A stretch of 64,000 nucleotides of DNA from Pseudo-nitzschia pungens (GCA_037355855.1 CM074759.1:3038001-3102000); one strand, 5' to 3'. Shown: positions 30,251 through 42,214, counted from the first letter of the stretch. Notes: generated by a model from the sequence alone, not told the origin. Numbers and translations: made by a program.

Positions 30251-31797
30251 GTTTATGTCATCAGAAACATGATTTCTGCCCTGCCAACCTCTGTGCACTT
30301 CCCGTGGGTTCAGGGTCACCAAGCTGGCCTTTTTCTTGACTGGTGGGCACTTCGCAATCATCAGGTTGACAGCATGGCCAAAGCTTTTCTCTCTGTTCAT
30401 AGAGCTTCTGCCTATCACTATCCCCGGCTTGTGTTTGAACCTTGGGCATTTTCCCTCAATGGTTGCAAGTGCTCTCGGTTTGATCAGAATGCTTTGCATG
30501 TTGCCATTTCTGGTCCTCCTCTTCTTCAATACTGGCAGAACCACCATGATATCCCCATTCCACAACCTGTTTTGAGTTCCATCCATTGGTGTGTCCATCA
30601 GTCTGCTTTCACGCGTCTCCCTCCTGGCATGCAAAGGTGGTTTGTCAAGTTTACTTCTGGCTGCATTGGTGTTGGCAACCAACTACTTCACTACCAGCAT
30701 CAGGATCATTCCAGGTGCCCCTTGTGTGATGCAGACAACGAGAAGGTTTCTCATGTGCTCTCCTGCAAGGACCCTGGGGCTGTCATGCATAGTGTGTCTG
30801 CCTTCAAGGGACCCCTGAAGACGAGGCTTGAGGTAGAGCAGACTGATCCATCATTGGTTGCTGCCATTGTGGATCTTCTCACCAGGGTTTGGAATGGCCA
30901 GAACATTTATCCCTCATCCTATCCCCCTGCAATTGCTTCTGCTGTCAGGGCACAGAGGACTATTGGTTGGCACAACTGGCTTCTTGGTAGGTGGTCCCCT
31001 CTCTGGCATCACATCCAGGCTGACTACTACTCCCACATTGGAAGCAAGTGCTCCCCCAGACGTTGGGCTACAGCTATCATCCATCAGTTCTTTCTCACCT
31101 GCTGGGATCTATGGACTTATCAGAATGAACAACTCCATGGTCCTGGGGAAACCCTTGCGGCTGAACAACACCAATCTGTTGTTGCTTCCATCTCCTCTGA
31201 ATTGACCATTGGTGCAGCTGGTGCACTCCCCCAGTCACACTCCCTTGTACACATTCCCCTCCAGGTCCTCCAAGGTTACACCCTGAGTGCCAAGCGGCAG
31301 TGGCTTGCAACCATCCACCTTGCCAGGAAACAATTTGCAGCACCTTTTCTACTCTGTCCCTGCTTCTCACCATGTCCCATACCTTTTGATACTGGGTCTT
31401 GCTGCTCTTGCTGATTCAATCAACCGGCATTTCTGCTGCTGCTTCTGCAATCCACCGGAGTCTCTGTTGCTGCTGCTACAATCACCCAGCATTTCTGCTG
31501 CTGCTGCACTCCCCCGGCGTTTCTGCTGCTGCTGCTGCTGCTGCCATCCAGTGGCGTTTCTGCTGCTCTTGCTGCCATCCCAATATCTTCCTTCCTATTC
31601 CATTTCCTCCAAAGTCCCTGGTTTGTGGGACTTGTTTTGTTTCTTTTTCTAATTGATGTTCAAGGTTTGTTTGAAAATTTGTCATTCTACCACTTGGGGT
31701 CCTGACTGTCTGATGGATGCAACGTTAAAGTCTGGTTACAGACTGAGTAATTTAATTTCGCCTTTGGTGATGAAAGTTATTTAAATACGTATATTAT
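30251..31797 (+). mobile_element. Ln1: 5'-truncated LINE (RNase H/zinc-finger end and 3' UTR)
   Basis: The plus ORF 30269-31414 is collinear with the last third of the Ln2/Ln3 ORF2: HFPWVQGHQAGLFLDWWALR and NHQVDSMAKAF (end of RNase H), then the reverse-transcriptase-associated zinc finger CPLCDADNEKVSHVLSC, then the conserved C-terminal region. The first few codons after 30251 (YVIRNMISALP) are also homologous, so the insertion was truncated inside RNase H. The 3' UTR contains CTTGGGGTCCTGACT and ACAGACTGAGTAATTTAATT and ends in a short TTA-rich tail. The C-terminus is altered (stop at 31414) relative to Ln2. CTG/CAG-type runs at about 31410-31560 code for nothing recognisable. Confidence 0.82.
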
Positions 31798-31811
31798 TAT
31801 TTTATAATATT

Positions 31812-32211
31812 GAGCGATTCCCGAAACTATATACCTTCATAAAATATCCTAGATTATATGCCTTCATTCTTTTTGGCGCACCCAATATACATGCATTAAA
31901 AATGGATGACAGACAGGCGTGTAGAAGGCCTACTTTGGAATTTGGAATCTTGTTTCAAAAAACAAAAAATGCTCTCTTTATTCCCTAACTGCGCGTCTAT
32001 CGACAATTTTTAGCGCGTGATTCTTGTTTTCAAGATTCCCTTGAAATTTAAATTTGGTTGCATATTCTGAAGGAGGCAAATATGTCTCCTCCAGAATATG
32101 AAAAAAATGGTTCAGAATGTCATAAAACTATGTTACAGGCAGATAATAATATGTGTGCCACGTCACAAATAATGTAATATTGCATGTGCATATTAGTTTC
32201 GGGAATCGCTC
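31812..32211. mobile_element. 400-bp MITE-like TIR element
   Basis: Perfect 18-bp terminal inverted repeats GAGCGATTCCCGAAACTA at 31812-31829 and 32194-32211, flanked by a 3-bp duplication ATT (31809-31811, 32212-32214). The uninterrupted target TATAATATTGGTCTGATAAAAG is seen at about 33920. No ORF; too short to encode a transposase. Confidence 0.85.
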
Positions 32212-32330
32212 ATTGGTCTGATAAAAGATAGGATATGTAGATCTGGCACAAATTCTACTAGAAAGGTCCAGCATCCTGCTCAGTCCCCCCTTAACACAGT
32301 ACAGTTCAGTTTATCAGTTAGCACACTGAA

Positions 32331-33897
32331 CAATTTGCGCAATGCGCATTTTGTCCGACGTTCCGATGTTCCAGTACTAAAAATACGTAGATTTCTACAC
32401 AACTTTACCATGCCATCTCTCGTTCCCTTTTACACCCCCAATCACAACCCTAGGACCTACATGTATTAACCAAGATCTGCGCTCTTTGTTTCTGCTATCA
32501 GTTCAGTTGCTGGCTGCTTTGTTTGGTTGCTTCAGTTGCTTATTCACAGAGAACCGATCGATCGAGCAGCAGCAGCAGCACCAAAACCAACACATAATTC
32601 TCTACAGCAATTCCAGTACAGATTCTACAGCAATTTGCAACTAATTTTCGATGTATTTATGCTTCGATGTATTTATGCTTCGATCTGTTTCCAAGCTCCC
32701 CCCAAGGCCGTTAAGTATATCTTATACTTAATGTTCTACACTGTTTCCAAGCTGCTTAAGTGATTATCACTTAATGTTCTACATTCTTCATGGTTCCTTG
32801 CTCAGTCCTATAAGTCTTTTCAAGTTGAAGGTACAGAACGGCCCCTTCCACTGTATGAATATTTCTACAAGAAATTCCAGCTGCTGTCATCTATTTTCAA
32901 GTCCATTGCCCTGTCGGACCCTAAGTGTTTTTGCTTATAGTCCTACTGTTTTCTGACCCAAGCCCCAGCAAAGCCACTAAGTACAGTTTGCTTAAGGCTC
33001 CACTACCTACATATACCTCTCAGGTGTACATTTTAACTATCATCTGTTGTCAAGTCTACTGCCCTGCTTGACCATAAGTGTTTTGGCTTATGGTTTTAAT
33101 AATCTCCAACCCAAGCCCCAAAGTCGCTAAGTATTTGTACTTAATGCTCCACCACCTACATACACCCCTCCAGTTCACAGTACAGCTGCCACCTATTTTC
33201 AAGCCTACAGCCCTGATGGTCCATAAGTGTTCTCACTTAGAGCCCTGTTTCCAAGCCCATACTACAAAGTTCCTAACAGGAGGATAGCTGTTTTGAATTT
33301 TGTACTGTAGTAGGCTCCACTGTCTCTATACGAATACAACTACTACAACGAGCATTACCTGGGAAATTTTGCTTGTTCTTTCTCTGTACCATCCGGCAAG
33401 GAATGATTGTGGGGTAAGGAATGTGTTTGGGACTGACTACTGGCATTACCAATGCTGCAATCGAGCATTCAGAGAGGAGTTTTGCTTTCGTCAGCTAACC
33501 ACTAGCATTACTGATCCTATGTATCTGAGGAAGGGTTTTGCTTGTGTCAGCTCACCACTAGCATTACGGATGCTGCAGTACAGCATTGAAGGCAGAGTTT
33601 TGCTTGTGTCTTTCCCTTTCATGTTCTTGTTACCCCATCTCCTGTATGCTTTGCAACAGCAGTGTCTGTTGTGCTCTGGACTGGTTCGTTTTTCCCTGAT
33701 TGTTTCCAAGGTTCGTTTGCAAAATTGTCATTTTACAACTTGGGGCCTAAACTCTCTTTGACTGAGACGACGCGTTGTTCTACAACTTGGGGTCCTGACT
33801 CTTTGATTGAGGCGGCGATAACATCTGTTTACAGACTGAGTAGCTTTTAATCACCTTCGGTGAATTTTCCTACTTAAATAATAAGCATATTATTATT
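32331..33897 (+). mobile_element. Non-coding LINE-tailed retroposon with internal repeats
   Basis: 1567 bp flanked by an 18-bp duplication ATCAGTTAGCACACTGAA (32313-32330 and 33898-33915). Its last 200 bp (AACTTGGGGTCCTGACTCTT, CAGACTGAGTAGC, AATCACCTTCGGTGAATT and a TTATTATTA tail) are a diverged LINE 3' end like Ln1-Ln3. The rest is unrelated to LINE coding sequence and contains degenerate tandem units of about 130-150 bp at 32680-33250, each with CCATAAGTG...CACTTA hairpin-like words. It looks like a SINE-like passenger mobilised through the LINE tail. No protein is supported. Confidence 0.7.
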
Positions 33898-33915
33898 ATC
33901 AGTTAGCACACTGAA

Positions 33916-34925
33916 TATTTTATAATATTGGTCTGATAAAAGATAGTGCACAAAAAACGCACATTGTGTGTGCCAAACTTCACATAAGTTTTTGCAACTG
34001 AACTGAAATACAATGCAACGGTGAGTGAACTGCATCAAGATTGGGTTATTGATCATGGAGTTCACTTCTAACCATGGATTTAATTGCCTGCTTGCTCCTG
34101 ATAGGGAAGAAGAGGAATCACTGAACTGCGATGTGGGAACTGAAATAGAATGCGACGGCAAATAGAATGCAACGGGAACTGAAATACAATGCGACGGCAA
34201 CTGAAATACAATGCAACAGCAACTGAAGAAATAAAATGCGACGCTGAGTGAGCTGCATCAAGATTGGGGGTATTGATCATGGAGTACACTTCTAACCATG
34301 CATTTAATTGCCTGCTTGCTCCTGGTAGGGAAGAATACACTGAACGCAACTGAAATAAAATACAACAGGAACTGAAATATGATGCAACAGGAACTGAAAT
34401 ATGATGCGACGGGAACTGAAATACAATGTGATGGGAACTGAAATAGTATGATGCGACAGGAACTGAAATATGATGTGATGGGTACTGAAATATGATGCAA
34501 CAGGAACTGAATTATGATGCAATGGGAACTGAAATATGATGCAATGGAAATTGAAAATGGCAACTGAAATAGAATGCAACAGCAATTGAAATATGATATG
34601 ACGGCAATCAAAGTAGGATACAACAGCAACTGAAATAAAATGCGATTGCAACAGAATTTGGTAGCAGTCAGGGTTGTACCGGTAGCTCCTAACCTTAATA
34701 GTATTGTATTATTATGTGATTCTTAGACTGGTAGATTATGATGTTGGCGCCTGATAAATTATGATGACGGAGACTGAGATATTTGGACGATGGAGCATGC
34801 CATTTTCAGAGGGTGGAGGATAAAATTTTGAGAGGTTGAAGCATATAATATTGAGAGGTTGGAGTGTGACATCTTACATGCGGGAGAAAAATAAATTAAG
34901 GCCATGCGCATTCATTTTTTGTCAT
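33916..34925. repeat. Degenerate minisatellite region
   Basis: Two copies of a block of about 90 bp (GCATCAAGATTGGG..TATTGATCATGGAG..CTGCTTGCTCCTG) start near 34030 and 34255. Between and after them are dozens of variants of GGAACTGAAATATGATGCGA (18-22 bp) up to about 34650. 34660-34925 shows GAGG(T/G)TGGAG-type repeats and no gene. Minus-strand ORFs here (HCISVPVASYF repeats) are artefacts of the array. Confidence 0.75.
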
Positions 34926-34930
34926 GATAT

Positions 34931-35138
34931 TGCCACACCCCGGGTCTACTAGTGATTAGAATAGTAGTGATATGCAAATTGTGAGAGCTATTGATTAGTC
35001 TATTGCTATGGCTTTCCAGCAGTCTCCAGATCAGCAATCCGGAGACTCGCTAATCGTATTTTATTCCCAGTCCCGAGTGGACTCGTGACTGTATTCCCAG
35101 TCCCGAGTGGACTTGTGAGTGTATTCCGGTGCATGGCA
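34931..35138 (-). repeat. 3' LTR of Gy4
   Basis: 208 bp; contains two tandem units of about 30 bp (ATTCCCAGTCCCGAGTGGAC). Matches 41475-41682. Confidence 0.9.
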
Positions 35139-35156
35139 TGCTCCTCCATGGCACTG

Positions 35157-38100
35157 TTACAATTCAATGCTACCCCTGCAATAATAGGGATGGACTCTCC
35201 TGATGTTAACTCGGTCGGTTACAAAAGGAGCAGTTTCAATAGTTACAGTTCCATTCTTGTGGGCCTTGAGCACCTTGTAAGGTCCTTGTCGTGGGAAGGA
35301 TAATTTCGGAATACTGCCCTTCCTTTCCAGGGTGACATAGTCTCCTTCCTTATAGACATGGGGAATCCTCTTCTGATTCTCCCGGACATTGCTCTTGTGG
35401 ATACTCTGCTGTTTCCTCGCTTGGATTGCTTCCCAATCCACAGGGAAATTCACAGGCATAAACATGTCCCTTCCAAACACCAATTGTGCTGAGGAGTACC
35501 CCAGGGTAGTATGGATGGCGCTTCTAATGGCGTATGCTGCCTTGGTAGTGAATTCCTCAAAGGGGTCCGTCTCGTGGAGGTCCCGTTGTTCCAGGTTGAA
35601 AGACAGCAGACAGTCTTTCAAGACCTGATGGATCCTTTCCAACACTGAATTGTATTGTGGATTCCAAGCCCCACTGGGCTTCCTCTTCATCCCCATGTTC
35701 TCACAAAGCTCCTGGAACTCTGCTTTGAACTCACTCCCGCCATCAAAGCCAATTTCCTTTGGGCACGGATATCTTGCTAGCCAGGTACTATCCAACAATC
35801 GTTGAGTTTCTACTGCATTTGGTGACTCCTTCAGGTGAGCCAGTTCGAACCATCCGGTCACTGGATCTACCATGGTGAGGACGTGGATATGGTAGTCTTT
35901 ACCATTTTTGTTGTGGACAGTTGCAGGTCCCCAGAGGTCCACATTGACCCTCTGCCATTTGGTAACCTCAGCTGTTTTCTCTGGTAGTAGTCCATACTTC
36001 TTCCAGCCACTCTTTTTAAACATCTGACACATGTGGCAGTGTTTACAGAGGTCCTGGACGTCCTTTCTTAGACCTTTCCAGGTGAACACTGAGCGTATGC
36101 TCTGTGCCATCCTCTTTTCTCCGGGATGGACCAACATGGTGTGGTACCACTCCATAACTCTTTCCTTGAGTTTGTCAGGAATCAGGATCTTCCCTTCTTT
36201 GTGGATTAGACTGTAACCTTCCAAATTTTTGGTGGTTAGTTGTTTGTCTTTTTCCAGAGTGTTCATGATTTTGATGTCCTTCTACTGGTAGAACTGGATC
36301 ATGTCCAGAGCAAGTGGGAATGCACTATTGCCCTGGAATTCCTCTGGCATTTCCTCTCCAAGTGGGAATAGGAGTTGCCGGAGGTGCTCTTCCTCATCTG
36401 CATAGGTGAGGGGTTTATTTGGTGGTAGCCATTCCACTGTATCTGCCGGATCATCAGTGATGTCCAGTCGGGACAGCGCGTCTGCTGCATCATTGTCCTT
36501 GCCGGCAACATGCTTGACTACCAGGTGGAACTCCTCCATGAGGAGTCTCCATCGGACCATTCTTTGGGTGGGCATCTGCTGGTAGAGCAGATTAAGGTGG
36601 TCTGTGTGGATAATTACATCTTGGCCTCGTAGGATTCCTTTGAATGTTTTTAGCCCTTCCACTATACCAAGGAGTTCTTTTTCTCCTACAGTGTAGTTGA
36701 GCTGTGCTGAGTTCAGCTTTCGGGTGTAAAATCCAAGGGGTTTGCCATCTTGGCATACAGTTGCTCCCAGTTGCCTGTCACTGGCGTCTGAGTAGAGATG
36801 AAATGGTTTTGTAAAATCCCGGAATGCAAGTTTCGCTTCCTCTGCGAGCATGCATTTTGCCTCCATGAAAGCTTTCTGCTCTGCTGGACCCCAGTACCAG
36901 TTCATTTTTGCCCTTCTTCCCAGCTAGTTTGTTGAGGGGGGCCAGGATGTGGGAGCGCCGCTTCCACATATCCCTGTAGAAATTGACCATCCCAAGGAAC
37001 ATCTTGAGTTGCTTGGTGTTCTTGGGGGCTTCCAGGCGCTTCATCGCCTCCAGCTTCTTTGGCTGGGGTTGGATGCCCTCTGTTGTTAATAGAAATCCCA
37101 GGTATTCCACTTCTTTTTGCATGAAAAAGGATTTTCTCAGGTTGGCCCGAAAGCCAGCATCATCCAGTCTCTGGAGGACTGTATCAATCTTGTTGAGGTG
37201 ATCCTGCTCGGATTCCCCCTCTTGCTGGATGATTAGAATATCATTGATATAGACAAGGACATAGTCCAGGTCCCCTAGTAGGTTCATCATGACTGATTGG
37301 AAGATATCGGGTGCACATGCAATTCCCATTGCCAATCTCTTGTAGGCATATTTTCCCCATGGTAAGATGGTAGAGCAGATCTTTTGGCTCTCCTTGCAAA
37401 TGGGAATGGTATAATATCTTTGTGATAAGTCCAGTGCCGTAGCGGACTTGAATTTCTGTAGCTTTTGGATTGTTTCCCCTACTCGTGGTAGTGGGAATGG
37501 TTTCCTTTGGATGGCTGTATTCATTTTCCGGAAGTCCGTAAGGACCTGAATATCGCCTGTCTTCTTTGGTTGACAGAATGTGGGAGATGCCCATGGTGAA
37601 TCGTCATCGTGGGGGAGTTTCTCCAGGACTCCAATATCACAGAGTCTAGTGATCTCCTTCCGGAGCGCTTGTTCAAAGGCATGGGGCACCGAATAGTACC
37701 GTTGCCGGACCGGTTTGACCCCTGGTTGGAGTTTGATAGACACCGGTTCTATATTTTTGAGTAGTCCCAGACCTCCTCCAAAGAGTGTCAGGAACTTCTT
37801 CAGTGTTTGTTTCAGAGCTTCCTTGGACGCGTCTGTAATCTCCAGGTCATTGACCATAGCGTCTATATCGACTTTGGAGTAGTCTGCATCCAGAATTTTG
37901 GCTTGCCTCTCTTCCTCCTGTTGGAGGATTGGACTTTGTGTGTTGGCAAAGAATACTCCCTCACATTTGTCCGGGTCAGAGAGCTCCCCCATTCCCTTCA
38001 TGGGGATGGAGTCACCCTGCCACTCGATTGTCCGGGAGCTGTATTTTATATCCAGTCCGAGTTGTGCCATTAGATCGGATCCTATGATCATGTCATAGGG

Positions 38101-38420
38101 CACCTCCTCATGGTGATGGTATTCATCCACTTGGAAGGTCCATTTGATGGTCTTGGAATTTGAAAATTCTATCAGTCTTAGTCCCACTGAAGCCGCAAAC
38201 TTGGTTCAGAACTTGCCCCCATAGGTGTTGTAGGTGACAGATCTCTGGTCTCAGTTCGTTAGTTGACTTCGATTGACAAAGTGCCTTAAGATAATGGATT
38301 TGGAGCATCCGGTGTCCAGTAGGCCCCGGAGCATCCTCCCCCTTCCCTTGTGGTCCAATAACTCCACACAAATGTCCGCGAATCTGTTGATTATCCGGGG
38401 TCCGGTGTGGATGGTATCGG
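35157..38420 (-). pseudogene. pol: Gy4 pol (protease-RT-RNase H-integrase), broken
   Basis: Protease: minus frame near 38300-38420 reads DTIHTGPRIINRF, then GLLDTGCSKSIIL (active-site DTG). It shifts frame near 38270, and the domain finishes as PYDMIIGSDLMAQLGL (about 38090). RT: LTDFRKMNTAIQRKPFPLPR, ALDLSQRYYTIPI and LVYINDILII; the catalytic YxDD has become Y-I-N-D. One extra A near 36906-36910 shifts the frame before RNase H (HLYSDASDRQLGATV, 36282-36905). TAG at 36282-36284 precedes integrase, which follows in the same frame (35157-36266): zinc finger HTMLVHP...CKHCHMC, core VNVDLWGP, GFDGGSEF and VLERIHQ. No chromodomain is recognised. Confidence 0.88.
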
Positions 38421-38424
38421 CCAT

Positions 38425-39800
38425 TCAGTTGTGAGATCCTTTCTTCTTGAAGGTCTTTCTGTACTTTCTTCTGTACTCTTTGAGTTCCTTCTCAGAGATA
38501 TCAATCTCATCGTCGGAGACCTCATGGTACTCATGGTTTGAGAGGTTCCTTCCCCAGTGGGGCTTGGAGTGTTGCTCATTGTCTGAGTCTTCTTTTGCCA
38601 CAAAGTGTTCCTTGAGCAAGTTGATGGTTTCCCGGTCAAATTTTCCCTTCTTGGAGGGGCCACCGGTTAGTTTCCAGCATTTGCCGGCGTGGATCTTGCC
38701 ACAGGTTTTGCAGAGCTGTTTGTTGCCGTTGTCCATAGGGCGCTTCTTTTTGCCAGGAGACTTTCCATTTCCTCCCCCAGAAGTGGCCTTGGAGTTCTTC
38801 TTGGCGCCACCATTCTTCTTTTCCAGTTCGGTGATGCGCTTTTGGAGTTCTTCCTCCTCCGGATGGTGGTTTCCAGGTTTTCAAGCTTGTCGATGGTGGT
38901 GTTGAAGGAGTGGGCATATAGGTCCCATCCAATATGTTCCAATTTCTCTCGTTGGGCGTGTGTCATGTTGGAATCCAACATTTCCTTCATTTCTGCCATT
39001 GTGAAACTGGTAGGTGCTTCTACCGGATCATTGCCGTATTCCCAGAGGCATTCTGGGAGGTAGCTTTGCAGTTTGGCCATTCGATTGGCCCAGGCTCGGA
39101 TGCCATATTTCAGTTCTACTCGCATCCCCCTCATGAATCTGCGGAGGAGGATATACGAGCGTTTCCCATTTGTGTCATTGCCAAAGATCTTGAGCTTGAG
39201 GACATGCATGCATTCCTCAATGACATCCTTCTTGTACTCCTCAGATTGGTAGTACTGGACGAGGGCGTTTGGTACGCTCTTCTTGGGGATTGGACCTAGG
39301 TCCTCTGGCTCTGTTTCCTCATCCTTTTTTGCCGTAGCAGTCGGTTTGGTTTTGTCTGCTTCTGGAGTGGGTTTCTCCTTCGCTGTCTCCTTGGGTGTCC
39401 CAGAGGGAGTTTCTTTGGTTATTTGATCGAGTTTTTTGATTTCCTGGATCTTTTTCTGGACCAGTTTGTTGTTGTGTATCTTGTGATTCGGTTCCGCATA
39501 GTAGGACCGGGCGAATGCCCTCTGGACAAGGGATAGTGCCTCATTGGCAAGAATCCGCTGTAGGACATCCAGTTTCTGGTCTCCTTGGAGTTTGTCATTG
39601 CCAGCAATCTTCTGGTCAAAGTCTCTCTTCCAGATAATGAAGAGTTCCGGTCTTTCCGTGCCGGTGAGGACTTTCAGGTAGTCACTGAACGCAACGCCAC
39701 CCTTCTCACTGTCTATATTCATCTTCACGGTGGTGGCATCTTCCGGCCAGTCCTCTCGTGCAAAGTTAAAGGGTTTCAGTTTGGTTCCTTTAGACGCCAT
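38425..39800 (-). pseudogene. gag: Gy4 gag, frameshifted
   Basis: Starts MASKGTKLKPFNFAREDWPE at 39800. A Lys/Pro/Thr/Glu-rich linker sits at about residues 130-170, and a conserved capsid-like region follows (RRFMRGMRVELKYGIRAWAN, SFTMAEMKEMLDS). Frame changes near 38870, inside a GAGGAGGAAGAA run. The second frame gives a coiled-coil-like EEELQKRITELEKKN, then Lys-rich sequence and a compact zinc knuckle CKTCGKIHAGKC (38700 region), an acidic stretch SDDEIDISEKELKEY, and stop at 38425-38427. It is unrelated in sequence to the Gy1-Gy3 Gags. Confidence 0.8.
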
Positions 39801-39930
39801 GGTGGGCTAATCAGTTTTCTATTAAGTTTAATTTAGTTACACTATTTCTGTTATCTTTATTGCTTTGTGCTTGAACTGAGCAAGAATGATTGCTCCAGCT
39901 CCTACAGTGTTTTGCTCTGGTTTTTCACTG

Positions 39931-40850
39931 GGCCATCCGATGGTTTTATTTTCGCGCGATTTTTGAGGACCGCGCGTAACTATAACCGTTAAAACCGTTA
40001 TTAGACGTTAAAATTATGCGTCTAAAAACTTTTTTAGACGCATAACTATGCGTCTAAAACCTTTTTTAGACGCATAACTATGCGTCTAATATTAGACGCA
40101 TAACCCACCATTATGCGTCTAATATTAGACGCATATGCGTCTAAAAAGTTTTTAGACGCATAACTTATGCGTCTAAAACATGTACTAACGTGTGTACAAT
40201 TCTACAGAGTTATGCGTCTAAAATTGTTTTAGACGCATAACTGGTCCAAATTAGCGTAGAACTCAGTAGTAAACTGAAAAATTATTAGACGCATAACGAA
40301 ACAAGAACAATAATAAGGTTCGTCGGGCATAATATCGAGTCATGGGAATCTTTTTTATCTTGATATACAATCAGTATCGAACTGTCTGTGTTTCCTTGTA
40401 CGTTGAATATTCAGTAGATGTTTGTTATTTGTACATGAATATCATATAGTACGTGTATTGAATTATTTAAAAGCCTTTCGTAGTCAACTGCGTCTAAAAC
40501 TTGTACCAGGCTACGTAGGATTATACAAGACAATGCGTCTAAAAAATTTTTAGACGCATAATTATGCGTCTAAAACTTGTACTAGCCTGCGTACCATTAT
40601 ACGGGACCAATGCGTCTAGACGCATAATTATGCGTCTAAAAAATTTTTAGACGCACAGTGCGTCTAAAGTTAGACGCAAGACGCATAGTTATGCGTCTAA
40701 AAACTTTTTTAGACGCATAGTTATGCGTCTAAAAACTTTTTTAGACGCATAGTTATGCGTCTAAAGTTAACGGTCATTAACGGTTGTTAACGGTTATAAT
40801 TTTTCGCGCGGTTCTCAAAAACCGCGCGAAAATAAAACCATCGGATGGCC
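39931..40850. mobile_element. FB2: foldback TIR element in Gy4 leader
   Basis: 920 bp with terminal inverted repeats GGCCATCCGATGGTTTTATT continuing into TTCGCGCG, flanked by the 3-bp duplication CTG (39928-39930, 40851-40853). The interior is built almost entirely from TTATGCGTCTAA and its complement TTAGACGCATAA in alternating orientation, with AACGGTTATAA-type words inside the ends. Like FB1 it has CGCGCG plus TTTTTGAGGAC next to the end, the same target duplication and no ORF. Confidence 0.88.
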
Positions 40851-41460
40851 CTGCTCTCGTGATAACTTGTGTTATAACTGATTTTTCCCCCTGGTTTGTA
40901 CAGTGGTGGGAGTTGTTTCTCTCTTTAGTTCCCGGGAATCCTGTGGTTCCCTGGAGTTGTTTCTGTTTTTATTTCGTGGGATTTGATTCCCATGGTTCTC
41001 CGGCGTTGTTTCTCTATTAAACAATCAATGGGCTGGTCCCACTTCCCAATTTCCCGTGGGATTAGTGGTGTTTGGGTATTCATTATATACCTTTCCGGAT
41101 ATCCGTATATTTCAGTTTTGGTTGGCATACCCTCTTCGGTCTGTCCATCCACTCAGTGTTGGTCCAATTAGTCCACTCACTGGATTATGTGTCACTTTTT
41201 CAGCGCATATTTTTATATTTTTTGATTATTTCTGTTGTTGACCATGGTCCTGTTTAGGTCCTTAGGTGTCTCTGTTGCTGCTGCTGCTCCATCTAATGGC
41301 GCTAACTGCTGCTGGGGTCGGTCTTCCTTAGTGCTGCAGACACTGGATATCCTTCTCCCTGTTTTGCTTCTCTGTGCCTCCATTTTTCCGGCAGTCATTT
41401 GATCTTGTCAGCCCCTTGACCGATCGATCTCTTTCTGCTCATGGTCATCAGCACTCAGCT

Positions 41461-41474
41461 TGATTTTAAAATCA
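41461..41474 (-). promoter_or_regulatory. Perfect palindrome at the primer-binding position of Gy4
   Basis: TGATTTTAAAATCA directly adjoins the internal edge of the 5' LTR (41475). It differs in sequence from the Gy1-Gy3 motif but has the same position and symmetry. Confidence 0.55.
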
Positions 41475-41682
41475 TGCCATACCCCGGGTCTACTAGTGAT
41501 TAGAATAGTAGTGATATGCAAATTGTGAGAGCTATTGATTAGTCTATTGCTATGGCTTTCCAGCAGTCTCCAAATCAGCGATCCGGAGACTCGCTAATCG
41601 TATTTTATTCCCAGTCCTGAGTGGACTCGTGACTGTATTCCCAGTCCCGAGTGGACTTGTGACTGTATTCCGGTGCACGGCA
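41475..41682 (-). repeat. 5' LTR of Gy4
   Basis: 208 bp, ends ...GTGCACGGCA on the plus strand, followed by GATAT. Confidence 0.9.
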
Positions 41683-42214
41683 GATATACAATTAAAAAAA
41701 AGGGCACAGCCTGATCAACAAAAGGCATGCATAATAATAATAATATATGTATTTAAATAACTTTAATCACCAAAGGTGAAACTAAATTACTCAGTCTGTA
41801 ACCAGACTTTAACGTCGCCTCCATCGAAGAGTCAGGACCCCAAGTGGCAGAACGACAAATTTTCAAACAAACCTTGAACATCAAGCAGGGAAAAAGACAA
41901 ACAAGTCCCACTAATAATAATAATATACTTATTTAAATAACTTTAATCACCAAAGGTGAAACTAAATTACTCAGTCTGTAACCAGACTTTAACGTCGCCT
42001 CCATCAAAGAGTCAGGACCCCAAGTGGTAGAACGACAAATTTTTCAAACAAACCTTGAAGATCAAGCAGGGAAAAGGACAAACAAGTCCCACAAAATAGG
42101 GACTTGAGTGAAAGTGAGATGGGAATGGAGATATTGGGATAAGATCCAGTATCAAAAGGTAAATGACAAGATAAGCAGCAAGAACAGAAGACAAGACCAA
42201 GGTACAAAGTGTAA

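Larger units (their letters stand above)
39801..41474 (-). other. Gy4 leader region, non-coding
   Basis: Between the 5' LTR and gag; about 750 bp once FB2 is removed. No ORF is supported. The LTR-proximal 14 bp (41461-41474) are the perfect palindrome TGATTTTAAAATCA. Repeated CTGTGGTTCCC/GGGAATC words occur at about 40920-40990. Confidence 0.6.
34931..41682 (-). mobile_element. Gy4: second type of Ty3/gypsy element, inactive
   Basis: 208-bp LTRs (34931-35138, 41475-41682; about 6 differences) with TGCCA...TGGCA termini and target duplication GATAT (34926-34930, 41683-41687). The minus-strand order is gag, protease, RT, RNase H, integrase. A purine run GGAGGAG lies before the 3' LTR. The leader (41474-39801) is long and contains FB2. 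Frameshifts in gag, protease and between RT and RNase H, a nonsense codon before integrase and a mutated RT active site make it inactive. Confidence 0.92.

Noticed and set aside
31399..31656. Leu/Cys-rich plus ORFs after Ln1
   Set aside because: They follow CTG/TGC triplet-like runs in the LINE 3' UTR and are not conserved in Ln2 or Ln3.
34080..34651. Minus ORFs rich in HCISVPVASYFSS repeats
   Set aside because: They arise from the GGAACTGAAATATGATGCGA minisatellite in two frames at once.
38447..39299. Plus-strand hydrophobic ORFs across Gy4 gag
   Set aside because: Antisense to a recognised Gag; composition mirrors its Lys/Glu codons.
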